Source: Meridianimarinicoccus sp. MJW13
GTDB lineage: Bacteria; Pseudomonadota; Alphaproteobacteria; Rhodobacterales; Rhodobacteraceae
Assembly (NCBI RefSeq): GCF_014901205.1
Contig: NZ_JACNMU010000003.1
Coordinates: forward strand, 62,001-126,000
Reading direction: 5' to 3'
Length of the DNA stretch: 64,000 nucleotides
The notes beneath the pieces are model-generated. The model ran no database searches. It was not told the DNA's origin and saw only the letters and a list, made by a program, of their open reading frames with translations. Shown here in pieces: positions 54,026 to 63,423 of this stretch (its first letter is position 1; every line of letters starts with the position of its first letter). Both the position numbers and the translations under genes were made by a program.

Positions 54026-55741
54026 TCAGCGTCTCCCGCCCCCGCGCCTACCGCCACCGTGTCCGCCCATGCTGGCGCGGCCACGGCTGGCAGTTGCAGC
54101 GGCGCGATTGCCGCCGGAAGGCCGCTTGAAAGTATTCGTACGGCTCGGTGCCCGCGCGGCCGGCGCGCGTTTCGTCGAAGGCCGGTTTAGGGAAGCCGCG
54201 CGTTTCGTGGCACTCGACTGCGCGGCGGATGGGCGGGACTTGGACAGCTGCGAGTTGCCCAATTTCGCCGGTTTTGCCCCCGTCGACTTCCGGGTCTCGA
54301 TCTTGGCGCGCGCAGCCTCGCGGGTGGCGGCATTCGAAATCGAGGCCCGGTCCGCCGGCAACGTGTCGGCGCGCGGACGATCGCCATCGGCGATGCCTTC
54401 CCGAATGGTTCCAAGGTCGCCACGGTCAACCTGCGGACGGTCGCTGTCACCTATGCTGATGCGATCACCATCCCCGATCTGCGGACGATCACCATCCCCG
54501 ATCTGCGGACGATCTCCATCCCCGATCTGTGGGCGGTCTCCATCGCCGATCTGTGGGCGGTCTCCGTCACCGATCTGTGGACGATCGCCATCGCCGATGC
54601 CGGGTCGGTTTCCGTCGCCGATGTTGATCTCGCCGTTCCCAATATTGATGTCGCCGCGATCGATGTTGATGTCGCCCCTGTCGATCGTGATGTCGCCGCG
54701 ATCCCAGTCGATTTTGTCATCATGATCCCAGCCATCCCAATCGTCGTCGAATATCTCGTCAAGGATGATTGCCGTGCCCAACAGGATGCCACCGCCGATG
54801 ATAACGTCGCCCCAACCGTCATCTTGGTAGTTGCCATATCCGTAGTGATATTCCGGGGTTCCGACCACCGGTGTGGAATAGACAACCTGGCTGTCGTAGA
54901 CCGGCACATAGACCACGCCCGGGGTGGCCGGGTTGATCACGATTGTGTCTCCCTGCTTTTCCACAACCTGCGCGTCGTTGGTGACGAGATAGCCGTTGTC
55001 GATCGCTGTCTGCCGAAGACGCTGGATCGACCCCAGGACGTCGTCGGTCTGCGCGACCACGGCCTCTCCGGCCTGTTCCGTCCAGTCGACGTGTTCGCTC
55101 ATCCGCGTCACGAGGTCGGGGAAACCCGCGGTAAGTTCCCGAACGCTGCTGTCCCACGGCTGATCCACCGCCTGCGCGGCACGTTCCTCGTCCGATAGCG
55201 TTGAATTTTCTTCCACGAAACGCGCCGCCTTCACCACGTCGAGTGGAAAGGTCACGCCAACGAGTAAGGGCGTCAGGACCTGGTCCGGGAGGAGCGCAAC
55301 CGGTCCGAAAAGGACATCCATCTCGTCGGGTGTAAGCGCGCCCTCTACGGCGACCACATCTCCGAGCGATTCCGCTTGCTCGGCCTGCTGTTCGTCGGTC
55401 ATGACACCGCCGCTTGCGTCTACGCAGGGGATGGCGAGCGACATGCCCACGGAGACATTTTCCAGGTTGCCGCCGAGGGCATCCCAGTTCGCATCGGCAA
55501 TGAAGCCGTAAAGTTGCGGATCCCCGTAGGCCCGCTCGGAAATCTTGCTGAGCGTATCGCCGCTTTCAACGACGTAGGCTTTCCCGCAGGGGACCGAGCC
55601 GTCGCCAGCAAGCACCTGCGCCGAGGCTGGCAGGGCGAAAGCGCTCGCGAGAACGGCTGATACGGCCCCGCGAACTGCTGTTCCGCCAACTGTTCCCGCA
55701 GCACGGGTCCAGAATGATACTCGAGGCAAAGTCGCTGTCAT
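54026..55741 (-). CDS. Exported DUF3300 protein with LysM domain and 8-residue acidic repeats
   Basis: A 571-residue protein. Order: signal peptide (about 1-42, ending ALPASAQ), a LysM-like domain (YVVESGDTLSKISERAYGD, about 53-100), the DUF3300 domain (about 130-320; LLPDQVLTPLLVGVTFPLDVV and GVVYVPVYDSQVVYSTP), a glycine-tyrosine stretch, then a repeat region of GDGDRPQI units preceded by DRGDINI-like units, and a basic Ala/Arg-rich tail. LysM suggests peptidoglycan contact. Start ATG 55741 was chosen at the signal peptide, with GGGGAG about 9 bases upstream. It is first in an operon with the DUF2950 gene. Confidence 0.85.
   Translation of the reverse strand: MTATLPRVSFWTRAAGTVGGTAVRGAVSAVLASAFALPASAQVLAGDGSVPCGKAYVVESGDTLSKISERAYGDPQLYGFIADANWDALGGNLENVSVGMSLAIPCVDASGGVMTDEQQAEQAESLGDVVAVEGALTPDEMDVLFGPVALLPDQVLTPLLVGVTFPLDVVKAARFVEENSTLSDEERAAQAVDQPWDSSVRELTAGFPDLVTRMSEHVDWTEQAGEAVVAQTDDVLGSIQRLRQTAIDNGYLVTNDAQVVEKQGDTIVINPATPGVVYVPVYDSQVVYSTPVVGTPEYHYGYGNYQDDGWGDVIIGGGILLGTAIILDEIFDDDWDGWDHDDKIDWDRGDITIDRGDINIDRGDINIGNGEINIGDGNRPGIGDGDRPQIGDGDRPQIGDGDRPQIGDGDRPQIGDGDRPQIGDGDRISIGDSDRPQVDRGDLGTIREGIADGDRPRADTLPADRASISNAATREAARAKIETRKSTGAKPAKLGNSQLSKSRPSAAQSSATKRAASLNRPSTKRAPAARAPSRTNTFKRPSGGNRAAATASRGRASMGGHGGGRRGGGRR
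54451..54618 (-). repeat. 24-bp coding tandem repeat (GDGDRPQI units)
   Basis: About seven units with an exact 24-bp period; unit starts marked by CGATC or CGATG are seen at 54475, 54499, 54523, 54547, 54571 and 54595. Each unit encodes GDGDRPQI or a near variant within the DUF3300 gene. Unit number is likely to vary between strains by slippage without shifting the frame. Confidence 0.85.
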
Positions 55742-55961
55742 GGCCTCTGGCTCCCCAATCAAATCCGGTGACCGGAATTTGCGCACGTTCGCCCTCAGCC
55801 TATTGTTTGCCGTCAAAATCGAACAGCCCGTTTCTTGCGAAGGTCAATCATTTTGTAGGCCGTGAAGTCGCTACACCCAAAGGGTTTCTTTGCTTGCACG
55901 TCAATCTTTATTGGCAGAACAAGAACATGAGACCCCGCAAGGTCTTGGATGCGCGCGTCAT

Positions 55962-58046
55962 CTACATGAGGGTTCCCTCGATCACCCACATCGTTTCCGG
56001 GAAGCTCCACGGCAGCGTCAACCCGTGGCTCATCAGATAGCTGCCGCTGACCTCGATCTCCTGGTGTTTCAGGATCGGATCGCCGCGGGACAGGCCCGGA
56101 GCGTCGGCCCGGTTGATCAGCTCGACCCGGTACGTCGCGCCCCCGGTCAGCCGGGTCAGTTGCAGCGGCCGAGGGGTGATCTGTTGCGACGTTTCGGCCT
56201 TGCCTGCGAAGACCACGAAGCGATCACCGCCCCGGGCCAGATGCTGCTCGGCGAGCACCGCCGGGTCCGGGCTGTCAAGCCGCAGGATATCGGCATGAAA
56301 CATCCAGTCACGGTTGGCTTTCCACCACGCGGTCACGTCTTTCAGGACGCCTGCCTCCTCCTCGGTCAGCTCGTGCGGGTCCATCTCGAACCCCATGTGC
56401 CGCTGCGCCGCCACCCAGGCGCGGAACCGGATGTCCAGCGTGCGGCCCGAAGTGTGGCAGACCCGCGGGCCCACGTGAGAGCCGGTGACCGCCATCGGCA
56501 GGAAGATTGCCGAGTTGTGCTGCATCCGCAGACGTTCGATGGCGTCGTTGCTGTCAGAAAGCCAGACGCGATGCGTGCGGCCGAGAATACCGAAATCGAT
56601 GCGCCCGCCCCCGGAAGCGCAGCTTTCGATTTCTACGTTCGGATGGGCTTCGCGCAACCGATCGATCAGCGCATATGAGCCGCGAGTCTGGGCGGCATCG
56701 GGCAGCGGCAGGACGCGGTTGTGGTCCCATTTGACATAGTCGATGTCGTGCTCGCCCAGGATCTTGCTGATGCGGTCGAACAGGAAATCGCGCACGTCCG
56801 GCAGCGCCATGTTCAGGGCCTTCTGATGGCGGCCAAGGATCTGATCCTCGCCGCCCGAAGCCCAGTCAGGGTGCTTGCGGTGAATGTCGCTGTCGGGATT
56901 GATCATTTCCGGTTCGAACCAGATGCCGAACGTCATGCCGAGGCTTTGGCAATGTTCGATCAATGGCGTCAAACCATCGGGATATTTGCGCGGATCGACC
57001 TCCCAATCCGACAACGCGCGGGTGTCGTCGTCGCGGTTGCCGAACCAGCCGTCATCAAGCACGAAGCGCTCGGCGCCAAGGTCGGCCGCGATCTTGGCGA
57101 TGCCTTTGAGTTTCTCCAGGTTGTGGTCGAAATAGACCGCCTCCCAGCAATTGTAATGCACCGGGCGCGGGCGGCCGGGGTCAGGGAATGTCACCACAAC
57201 GTCGCGCAGGTGGCGCTGGAAGGCGACGGCGCAGCCATTGATGCCGTCGTCGGAATACACCGCATACAGCGTCGCGGTCTCGAACCGGGTTCGCGCGTCG
57301 CTTTCGACGCGGGCGGCGTGGCCGAACTGGACCTGGCGCCGCCCGTCGGGCAGTTCCTCGGCGACCATGCGGTGGCCGCCGGACCATCCGTAATGGAAGG
57401 CATAGGCGTCGCCAGCCGCATTGGTCGCCCCCCGGCAGGGGAGGAGAAGACCGGGAAAGTGCTCGTGCCCGGTGCGCCCGGTGCGGTTCTCGCGGTAGCG
57501 CATGCCGGGCGACCAGGGGATGCGATTCATCTGGAACTCGCCGCACCAGCGGCCCGAGAAGTCGATCACCTCGTCGGCCAGTTGCGGTGCCGGAAACACG
57601 GGCGCCGAGAGCCAGTGCAGATGCGTCGGCGTGTCGGTCTCCAGCATCGCCCTGGCTTCTATCACATGGGTCATCGGATTGATCGCGAAGCTGGCGGTAT
57701 AGGTCAACCCGTTGGCCGCGTCGCGGAAAGCAAGCGCGATGGAATTGTCGCCGGCCGTGTCCGCAGCAAAGCAGAACTTCGGCAACAGCGGCGTGCCCGA
57801 ACCATCGCGCAGGATCAGCCCCGGCTGGCCGGGAAAGGTGCGCGTCGCCTCGGGGCAGATCGACAGCTCCGGATTGGCATCAAGCATGCCGCCGGTGACG
57901 TCGATCTGGTTGGCGAGGTAGAGGGTTTCGAGGTCTTCACCGTCCGGCAGTCGCGGCCCCCAATAGACCACCTCGGCGAGGTGGTCCTTGCGGGAACCGA
58001 TAACAAGGGACTGCCGACCGTCGTCGAGACGCCAGCATCGGATCAT
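55962..58046 (-). CDS. Alpha-galactosidase, glycoside hydrolase family 36
   Basis: A 694-residue cytoplasmic enzyme that releases galactose from melibiose- or raffinose-type alpha-galactosides. Three-domain GH36 layout: N-terminal beta-supersandwich, central barrel (FVLDDGWFGNRDDDT near residue 340) and C-terminal beta domain. The nucleophile is Asp441 in YVKWDHN and the acid/base is Asp498 in WLSDSNDA. There is no signal peptide. ATG 58046 overlaps the stop of the permease gene (ATGA), so it is translationally coupled as the last gene of the minus-strand transport operon. ORF extension upstream of ATG 58046 lies inside the permease and is spurious. Confidence 0.93.
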   Translation of the reverse strand: MIRCWRLDDGRQSLVIGSRKDHLAEVVYWGPRLPDGEDLETLYLANQIDVTGGMLDANPELSICPEATRTFPGQPGLILRDGSGTPLLPKFCFAADTAGDNSIALAFRDAANGLTYTASFAINPMTHVIEARAMLETDTPTHLHWLSAPVFPAPQLADEVIDFSGRWCGEFQMNRIPWSPGMRYRENRTGRTGHEHFPGLLLPCRGATNAAGDAYAFHYGWSGGHRMVAEELPDGRRQVQFGHAARVESDARTRFETATLYAVYSDDGINGCAVAFQRHLRDVVVTFPDPGRPRPVHYNCWEAVYFDHNLEKLKGIAKIAADLGAERFVLDDGWFGNRDDDTRALSDWEVDPRKYPDGLTPLIEHCQSLGMTFGIWFEPEMINPDSDIHRKHPDWASGGEDQILGRHQKALNMALPDVRDFLFDRISKILGEHDIDYVKWDHNRVLPLPDAAQTRGSYALIDRLREAHPNVEIESCASGGGRIDFGILGRTHRVWLSDSNDAIERLRMQHNSAIFLPMAVTGSHVGPRVCHTSGRTLDIRFRAWVAAQRHMGFEMDPHELTEEEAGVLKDVTAWWKANRDWMFHADILRLDSPDPAVLAEQHLARGGDRFVVFAGKAETSQQITPRPLQLTRLTGGATYRVELINRADAPGLSRGDPILKHQEIEVSGSYLMSHGLTLPWSFPETMWVIEGTLM

Positions 58047-58891
58047 TTCACAGCACCCAGGGTCAGCCCCGCGATAAAGTGCTTCTGCATCAGGAAGAAC
58101 ATCGCCACCGGCGGCAGGGCCGCCACGATGGAACCGGCGCTCATCAGGTGATAGGCGGCGCGGAACTGAGAATTGAAGCTGGTAATGCCCGCGGTCACAG
58201 GCTGTGCGCCCGGCCCTTGCGTCAGCACGATGGCCCAGAAGTAATCGTTCCAGATGAAGGTGAAGATCAACACGCTGAGCGCGGCAATCGCCGGTTTCAT
58301 CAGCGGCAGGACCACGTACCAGAAGATCTTCCATTCCGCGACGCCTTCGACGCGGGCAGCTTCGATCAGCGGGAAGGGCAGCTGCCGAATGAAATTGCGC
58401 ATGAACAGCGTGCAGAACCCGGCCTGGAAGGCGACGTGGAACAGGACCAGCCCGGTCTTGGTGTTATAAAGCCCGAGATCCAGCGTAAGGTCGCGCACGG
58501 GCACCATGAGGATCTGGAACGGCACGAAATTGCCCGCGACGAACATGAAAAATATCAACAGGTTGCCCTTGAACCGGTAGATTCCCAGTGCAAATCCCGC
58601 CATGCAGGACAACGCCACCGCACCGATCACCGTGGGCACGGTAATGAACACCGAATTCAGCATGTAGCGCGGCATGTCGCTTTCGAAGAACACCTTGCCA
58701 TAGTTGGCAGCGCCCTCGAAAGACGACGGCACCCCCCAGTAGTTGCCCTGGGTGAAGTCAACGTCGGGTTTGATTGAGAAGACCGCGACGGCGATCAGCG
58801 GGGCCAGCCAGAAGATCAGGGCGATTGGCAGCAGGGCCTGATAGGTCAGTTGCCACGAGCGGGGAGACTTTTCGATCGGGGTCGGGAACAT
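58043..58891 (-). CDS. Carbohydrate ABC transporter permease (MalG-type)
   Basis: A 282-residue inner-membrane protein with six membrane segments and the EAA loop IEAARVEGVAEWKIFWYVVLPLMKPAI that contacts the ATPase. It is a CUT1-family sugar permease, the second of the pair. It starts 1 bp after the first permease's stop and overlaps the alpha-galactosidase start by 4 bases. It should import galactosides together with the products at 58893, 59923 and 62146. Confidence 0.93.
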   Translation of the reverse strand: MFPTPIEKSPRSWQLTYQALLPIALIFWLAPLIAVAVFSIKPDVDFTQGNYWGVPSSFEGAANYGKVFFESDMPRYMLNSVFITVPTVIGAVALSCMAGFALGIYRFKGNLLIFFMFVAGNFVPFQILMVPVRDLTLDLGLYNTKTGLVLFHVAFQAGFCTLFMRNFIRQLPFPLIEAARVEGVAEWKIFWYVVLPLMKPAIAALSVLIFTFIWNDYFWAIVLTQGPGAQPVTAGITSFNSQFRAAYHLMSAGSIVAALPPVAMFFLMQKHFIAGLTLGAVK

Positions 58892-58892
58892 C

Positions 58893-59828
58893 TCAGTGGC
58901 CCTTCTCTTCTTTGTACATCGAGTAGAGGAAGTACGCGATGAAGCAGAGCATGATCATGAACAGCACGACGGCAATCGCAGCACCATATCCCATGCGGAA
59001 CCCGTATTCGCTGAGCGCCTTTTCGAACATGTAGAAAGACAGGACGCGGGTCTGCCCGAAGGGGCCCCCGTTGGTCATGATCGAGATCAGGTCAAAGGAC
59101 CGAAGCGCGCCAATGATCGTCACCACGAAAGCGATGAAGGTGGCGGGTTTGAGTTGCGGGACAATGATGTACCACAACATCCTGAACCCCTTTGCGCCGT
59201 CCAGGCGCCCGGCTTCGATCTGTTCGGGGTCAACGGCGTTCAGACCGGTGAGGTAAAGGATCATGCAATAGGCGGTTTGCGGCCAGAGGCCGGCGATGAT
59301 GATGCCGTAGGTGGCCAGCGTCGGATCGCCCAGCACGTTGATTGTTCCGATGCCGAACCAGCCTAGGAAGGTGTTCAAAAGCCCGAATGTCGGGTCGTAG
59401 AACCAGGTGAAGACCAAGCCAACAACGACCTGCGAGATCACGAAGGGAAAGAAGAACAGCGACTTGTAGAGTCTGATGCCCGTGACCGTCTGGTTGAGGA
59501 ACAGCGCGATGGCAAGGCCCACCGGAATGGCCAGAAGATAGAGCACCAGCCACTTCAAGTTGTTCCACAGTGACACCTCGAAGGCGCTGTCGTCCATCAG
59601 TTCGCGGTAGTTTTCCAGGCCGACATAGGTCGGCTCGCTCAAGCCGTCCCAATCATAGAGCGAGATAGAAAAGCTCTGGTAGATCGGGAAAATGACATAG
59701 AACAGGAAAAACAGGATTGCCGGAGCAAGAAACAGCCATGGGGTGATGGCGATCTCGTTGCGTTTGTAGAAAGACCGCCGGGGCGGCTCGTACTGATCGA
59801 CGGGGAGATCTGGCGAAGTGGTCGACAT
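58893..59828 (-). CDS. Carbohydrate ABC transporter permease (MalF-type)
   Basis: A 311-residue inner-membrane protein with six membrane segments after a ~35-residue polar lead (PPRRSFYKRNEIAITPWLFLAPAILFF). The EAA loop reads QIEAGRLDGAKGFRMLWYIIVPQLKPA. Start ATG 59828. It lies downstream of the binding-protein gene, with an intervening 13-bp hairpin, and 1 bp before the second permease gene. Confidence 0.93.
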   Translation of the reverse strand: MSTTSPDLPVDQYEPPRRSFYKRNEIAITPWLFLAPAILFFLFYVIFPIYQSFSISLYDWDGLSEPTYVGLENYRELMDDSAFEVSLWNNLKWLVLYLLAIPVGLAIALFLNQTVTGIRLYKSLFFFPFVISQVVVGLVFTWFYDPTFGLLNTFLGWFGIGTINVLGDPTLATYGIIIAGLWPQTAYCMILYLTGLNAVDPEQIEAGRLDGAKGFRMLWYIIVPQLKPATFIAFVVTIIGALRSFDLISIMTNGGPFGQTRVLSFYMFEKALSEYGFRMGYGAAIAVVLFMIMLCFIAYFLYSMYKEEKGH

Positions 59829-59885
59829 GACACGCCTTTCCTGGTCAGGCAGGCCGCGAGGGCACGCCCTTGCCACTTTTCTGAT

Positions 59886-59915
59886 GGCCCGCCCGGGGCT
59901 GTCCCCGGGCGGGCC
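59886..59915 (-). terminator. Intercistronic 13-bp hairpin between binding-protein and permease genes
   Basis: A perfect 13-bp GC stem, GGCCCGCCCGGGG at 59886-59898 with its complement at 59903-59915 and a 4-base loop, lies 7 bp after the binding-protein stop. Such stems protect the upstream message from 3' decay or partly terminate it, giving more binding protein than permease. Confidence 0.8.
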
Positions 59916-59922
59916 GGTCAGG

Positions 59923-61203
59923 TCACTTGTAGACCCGCGTGGAAACCTTATCGAGACGGTTCAGGATGTCGTCGAGGTTGTCGGGGAACACCATGAACTC
60001 TTGCAGGCCCTGCATGGCTTCGGCGGCCATTTCCGCCGGGAAGTCGCGATCAAAGAACTGCGCGACGCCGCCGGGACTGTTGGTCGACAGCATCTCGAAG
60101 CCCTCTTTCAGGAACTTGTCGTCATCGACCGCAGCCTTGGCGTTGATCGGCAGTTGCTGCAGGTTCGAACCATTGTTGATCTCGGTCTGGACGTCAGCCG
60201 AAACGACGTACTTCAGGAAGGCGCGTGCCGCGTCCTTGTTCTGCGCGCCTGCCGGGATGTGGAAGGTGTCGGTCGGCGCGTCTTCGGCCAGCGGGATCGA
60301 CGGGTCCATCGGCGGGAACTGGTAGAAATCGAGCTTGCTGTCGTCGAGCCCGGATTCGCGCAGCGGCGCGACCGCGAAGTTGCCGATCAGGATCTCCGCC
60401 GCATCGCCAGAGACGATGAAGGGCAGCGCTTCCTGCCAGCTATAGGTCTGGTGGTTGTCGACGAACGCGCCCATGTCGATGAGCTCTTTCCAGTTGGCAA
60501 AGGTCTGGCGAACGCTGTCGTCGGTCCATTTGATCTCGCCCGCCGCCAGCTTCATGTGGTGATCAAAGCCATTGGTGCGCAGGTTGAGATAGTCGAACCA
60601 GCCGCCCGCAGTCCAAAGGAACTTGGTGCCGATGGTGTAGCATTTCTTGCCGGCGTCCAGGATGGCCTGACAGTTGGCCTTCATCTCGTCGAATGTGGTG
60701 GGCTCTGTCAGACCCAGTTCGTCGTAGATGTCCTTCCGGTAGTACATGCCCCACTGGTAGTAGGTATAGGGCACGCCCCACTGCTTGCCGTCGATGGTCA
60801 TCGCACCCTTGGTCGAGGCGAGGTTTTCGGCGATTTCGGGATCCTCCCAGAGATCCGAAACATCTTCGAGCAGATTGGCCCGGACGTAGGGCCCCATCCG
60901 ATTGGCCGCATACCAGGTCGCAACGTCCGGAGAATCCGCGGTCAGAAAGTTGCGGATCTGGGTTTTATAGGCCTCACGGTCGATGACCGTGGTTTCGATG
61001 GTGAGGTCAGGATGCATCGCGCCGAACTCGGCAATCATCTTTTCCATCGTCGCCCGCGGCGCGGGGTTCGACGTGTCGAGAAAGATCTTCAGATCGCCCG
61101 ACAGCGGTGCCGAATGCGAGTCAGCAAAGGCCGCGCCCGCCATCAGGTTCGAGACTGCCAGACCAGCAATCGTCCATGTCTTCATCGTTTTCATAGGTTT
61201 CAT
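59923..61203 (-). CDS. Sugar ABC transporter substrate-binding protein (CUT1)
   Basis: A 426-residue periplasmic protein. Signal peptide ending NLMAGAAFADS; the mature part starts LSGDLKIFLDTSNPAPRATMEKMIAEF, and GKQWGVPYTYYQWGMYYRKDIYDELGL near residue 135 is the hallmark of the SBP_bac_1 family. Start ATG 61203 with GGGAGGACG just upstream. It is first gene of the minus-strand operon with two permeases and an alpha-galactosidase, so the ligand is probably an alpha- or beta-galactoside. Confidence 0.92.
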   Translation of the reverse strand: MKPMKTMKTWTIAGLAVSNLMAGAAFADSHSAPLSGDLKIFLDTSNPAPRATMEKMIAEFGAMHPDLTIETTVIDREAYKTQIRNFLTADSPDVATWYAANRMGPYVRANLLEDVSDLWEDPEIAENLASTKGAMTIDGKQWGVPYTYYQWGMYYRKDIYDELGLTEPTTFDEMKANCQAILDAGKKCYTIGTKFLWTAGGWFDYLNLRTNGFDHHMKLAAGEIKWTDDSVRQTFANWKELIDMGAFVDNHQTYSWQEALPFIVSGDAAEILIGNFAVAPLRESGLDDSKLDFYQFPPMDPSIPLAEDAPTDTFHIPAGAQNKDAARAFLKYVVSADVQTEINNGSNLQQLPINAKAAVDDDKFLKEGFEMLSTNSPGGVAQFFDRDFPAEMAAEAMQGLQEFMVFPDNLDDILNRLDKVSTRVYK

Positions 61204-61311
61204 TTGCGTCCTCCCAGGCGCTTCCGGCTCATTATTTGAGACACGATTTTGATTATTGATTAAATGTATTCGATGGCGCTAACGTGTCAACGGTCTATTG
61301 GGGAGCGCCTT
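61204..61311. promoter_or_regulatory. Divergent promoter region between galactoside transport genes and IclR regulator
   Basis: This 108-bp gap is AT-rich in the middle (about 61235-61268, containing GATTATTGATTAAATG with the repeated half ATTGATT/TTGATTATT). It must hold the promoter for the binding-protein operon and that for iclR, and is the natural operator for the IclR protein. Specific boxes cannot be assigned with certainty. Confidence 0.45.
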
Positions 61312-62142
61312 ATGGCCGAAAAAGCGAGTTTTCACGGTGAAGAGCCTGCCGGCGTCGCGACCGTTGGCAAGGCCATCGAAGTGCTCGATCTGATCTATGA
61401 TTTCGGTCGCCCGGTGCGGTTCAAGGAACTGCAAGCGGCCAGCCGGTTCCCCAAGCCGACGCTGTACAGATTCGTGCAGACACTTACCGAACACGGCATG
61501 TTGAGCTTCGATCCCGATCGCAACGTCTACTTCCTTGGCATTCGCCTGGTCCGCCTGGCCCATGCCGCGTGGCGTCATTCGATGATCGCGCCGGTGGCGC
61601 AGCCGCATCTGAGCGCGCTGGCCAATCAGATCGGCGAAGCTGTGTATCTCTCGCGGCTCGATGGTGGCCACTGTGTCTGCCTTGACCGTGGCTCGCCGGA
61701 CGACCTTGCCGGCGTGTTCCAGGACGTCAATCGGGTCTACCCGAGCTATTGCACGGCTGTCGGCAAGGCGATGCTGGCCTGCCTGCCGGAAGACGAGCTT
61801 GACCGGGCCCTGACGCAACAGAGCTTTCACCGGATGACGGACGCAACCATCACCAAAGAGGCCGCGTTGCGCAGGGAACTCGACCAAACCCGAGAGCGCG
61901 GCTATGCCATCGAAGACGAAGAACATATCCGCGGCATCCTTGCTGTTGCGGTGCCGATCGTGACGCCAGGCGGCAGTCTTCTGGGGGGGCTGGGCATTCA
62001 CGCGCCGGACCGGCGTACCGATCTTGCGAAACTCAAAAGCCAACTGCCGGAGATCCAGAAAACCGCCGGAAAGATCGCCCGGGATGCCGCCGACTGGAGC
62101 TTTCCCGAAGCCAATCAAAACAACACAACATCAGGGATTTGA
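61312..62142 (+). CDS. IclR-family transcriptional regulator
   Basis: A 276-residue regulator. N-terminal winged helix: VGKAIEVLDLIYDFGRPVRFKELQAAS, FPKPTLYRFVQTLTEHGML. The C-terminal IclR effector domain includes SYCTAVGKAMLACLPEDEL and RGYAIEDEEHIRGILAVAVPI, typical motifs. Start ATG 61312 follows GGGGAGCG. It diverges from the binding-protein operon and is followed 3 bp later by the ABC ATPase, so it most likely controls both arms in response to a galactoside or its breakdown product. Confidence 0.93.
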   Translation: MAEKASFHGEEPAGVATVGKAIEVLDLIYDFGRPVRFKELQAASRFPKPTLYRFVQTLTEHGMLSFDPDRNVYFLGIRLVRLAHAAWRHSMIAPVAQPHLSALANQIGEAVYLSRLDGGHCVCLDRGSPDDLAGVFQDVNRVYPSYCTAVGKAMLACLPEDELDRALTQQSFHRMTDATITKEAALRRELDQTRERGYAIEDEEHIRGILAVAVPIVTPGGSLLGGLGIHAPDRRTDLAKLKSQLPEIQKTAGKIARDAADWSFPEANQNNTTSGI

Positions 62143-62145
62143 GTC

Positions 62146-63207
<1,062 letters not shown>

Positions 63208-63279
63208 CATCTCGGACGCTCACCTTCGGTCCGGGCGCGACTTCGATGCGGTCTATCACTTCACCGCCTTGATCGCGGT

Positions 63280-63423
63280 GGGGGGGAGGTCGTCGTGCCC
63301 CTGCCGGAGATCGATGCGCTGGGGCAGAGCGTATTGGACGCCGGAGCGATCGGAGCGCGGCTGACGGGCGGCGACCTGAATGCGTCGCGATTTGACCTGA
63401 CGGTTTTGGAGCAAGACGCATGA
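63280..63423 (+). pseudogene. Possible C-terminal remnant, galactokinase-like
   Basis: Between the ATPase and the beta-galactosidase one frame reads [34 protein letters not shown] and ends LEQDA with TGA 63421-63423. The piece AGAIGARLTGG resembles the last conserved motif of galactokinase/GHMP kinases (GARMTGGGFGG), but the glycine run after it is lost. It could be a chance match. The stop overlaps the next ATG (ATGA), as expected for a former coupled gene. Confidence 0.3.

Noticed and set aside
54451-54618. Regular 24-bp repeat considered as a CRISPR-like array
   Set aside because: The units are directly joined without spacers and encode an in-frame peptide repeat inside the DUF3300 gene.
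56721-58151. 476-codon plus-strand open frame inside the alpha-galactosidase gene
   Set aside because: Antisense to GH36 with both catalytic aspartates identified on the other strand.
59818-61239. 473-codon plus-strand open frame over the binding-protein gene
   Set aside because: Antisense to a typical SBP_bac_1 protein with signal peptide and ribosome site.
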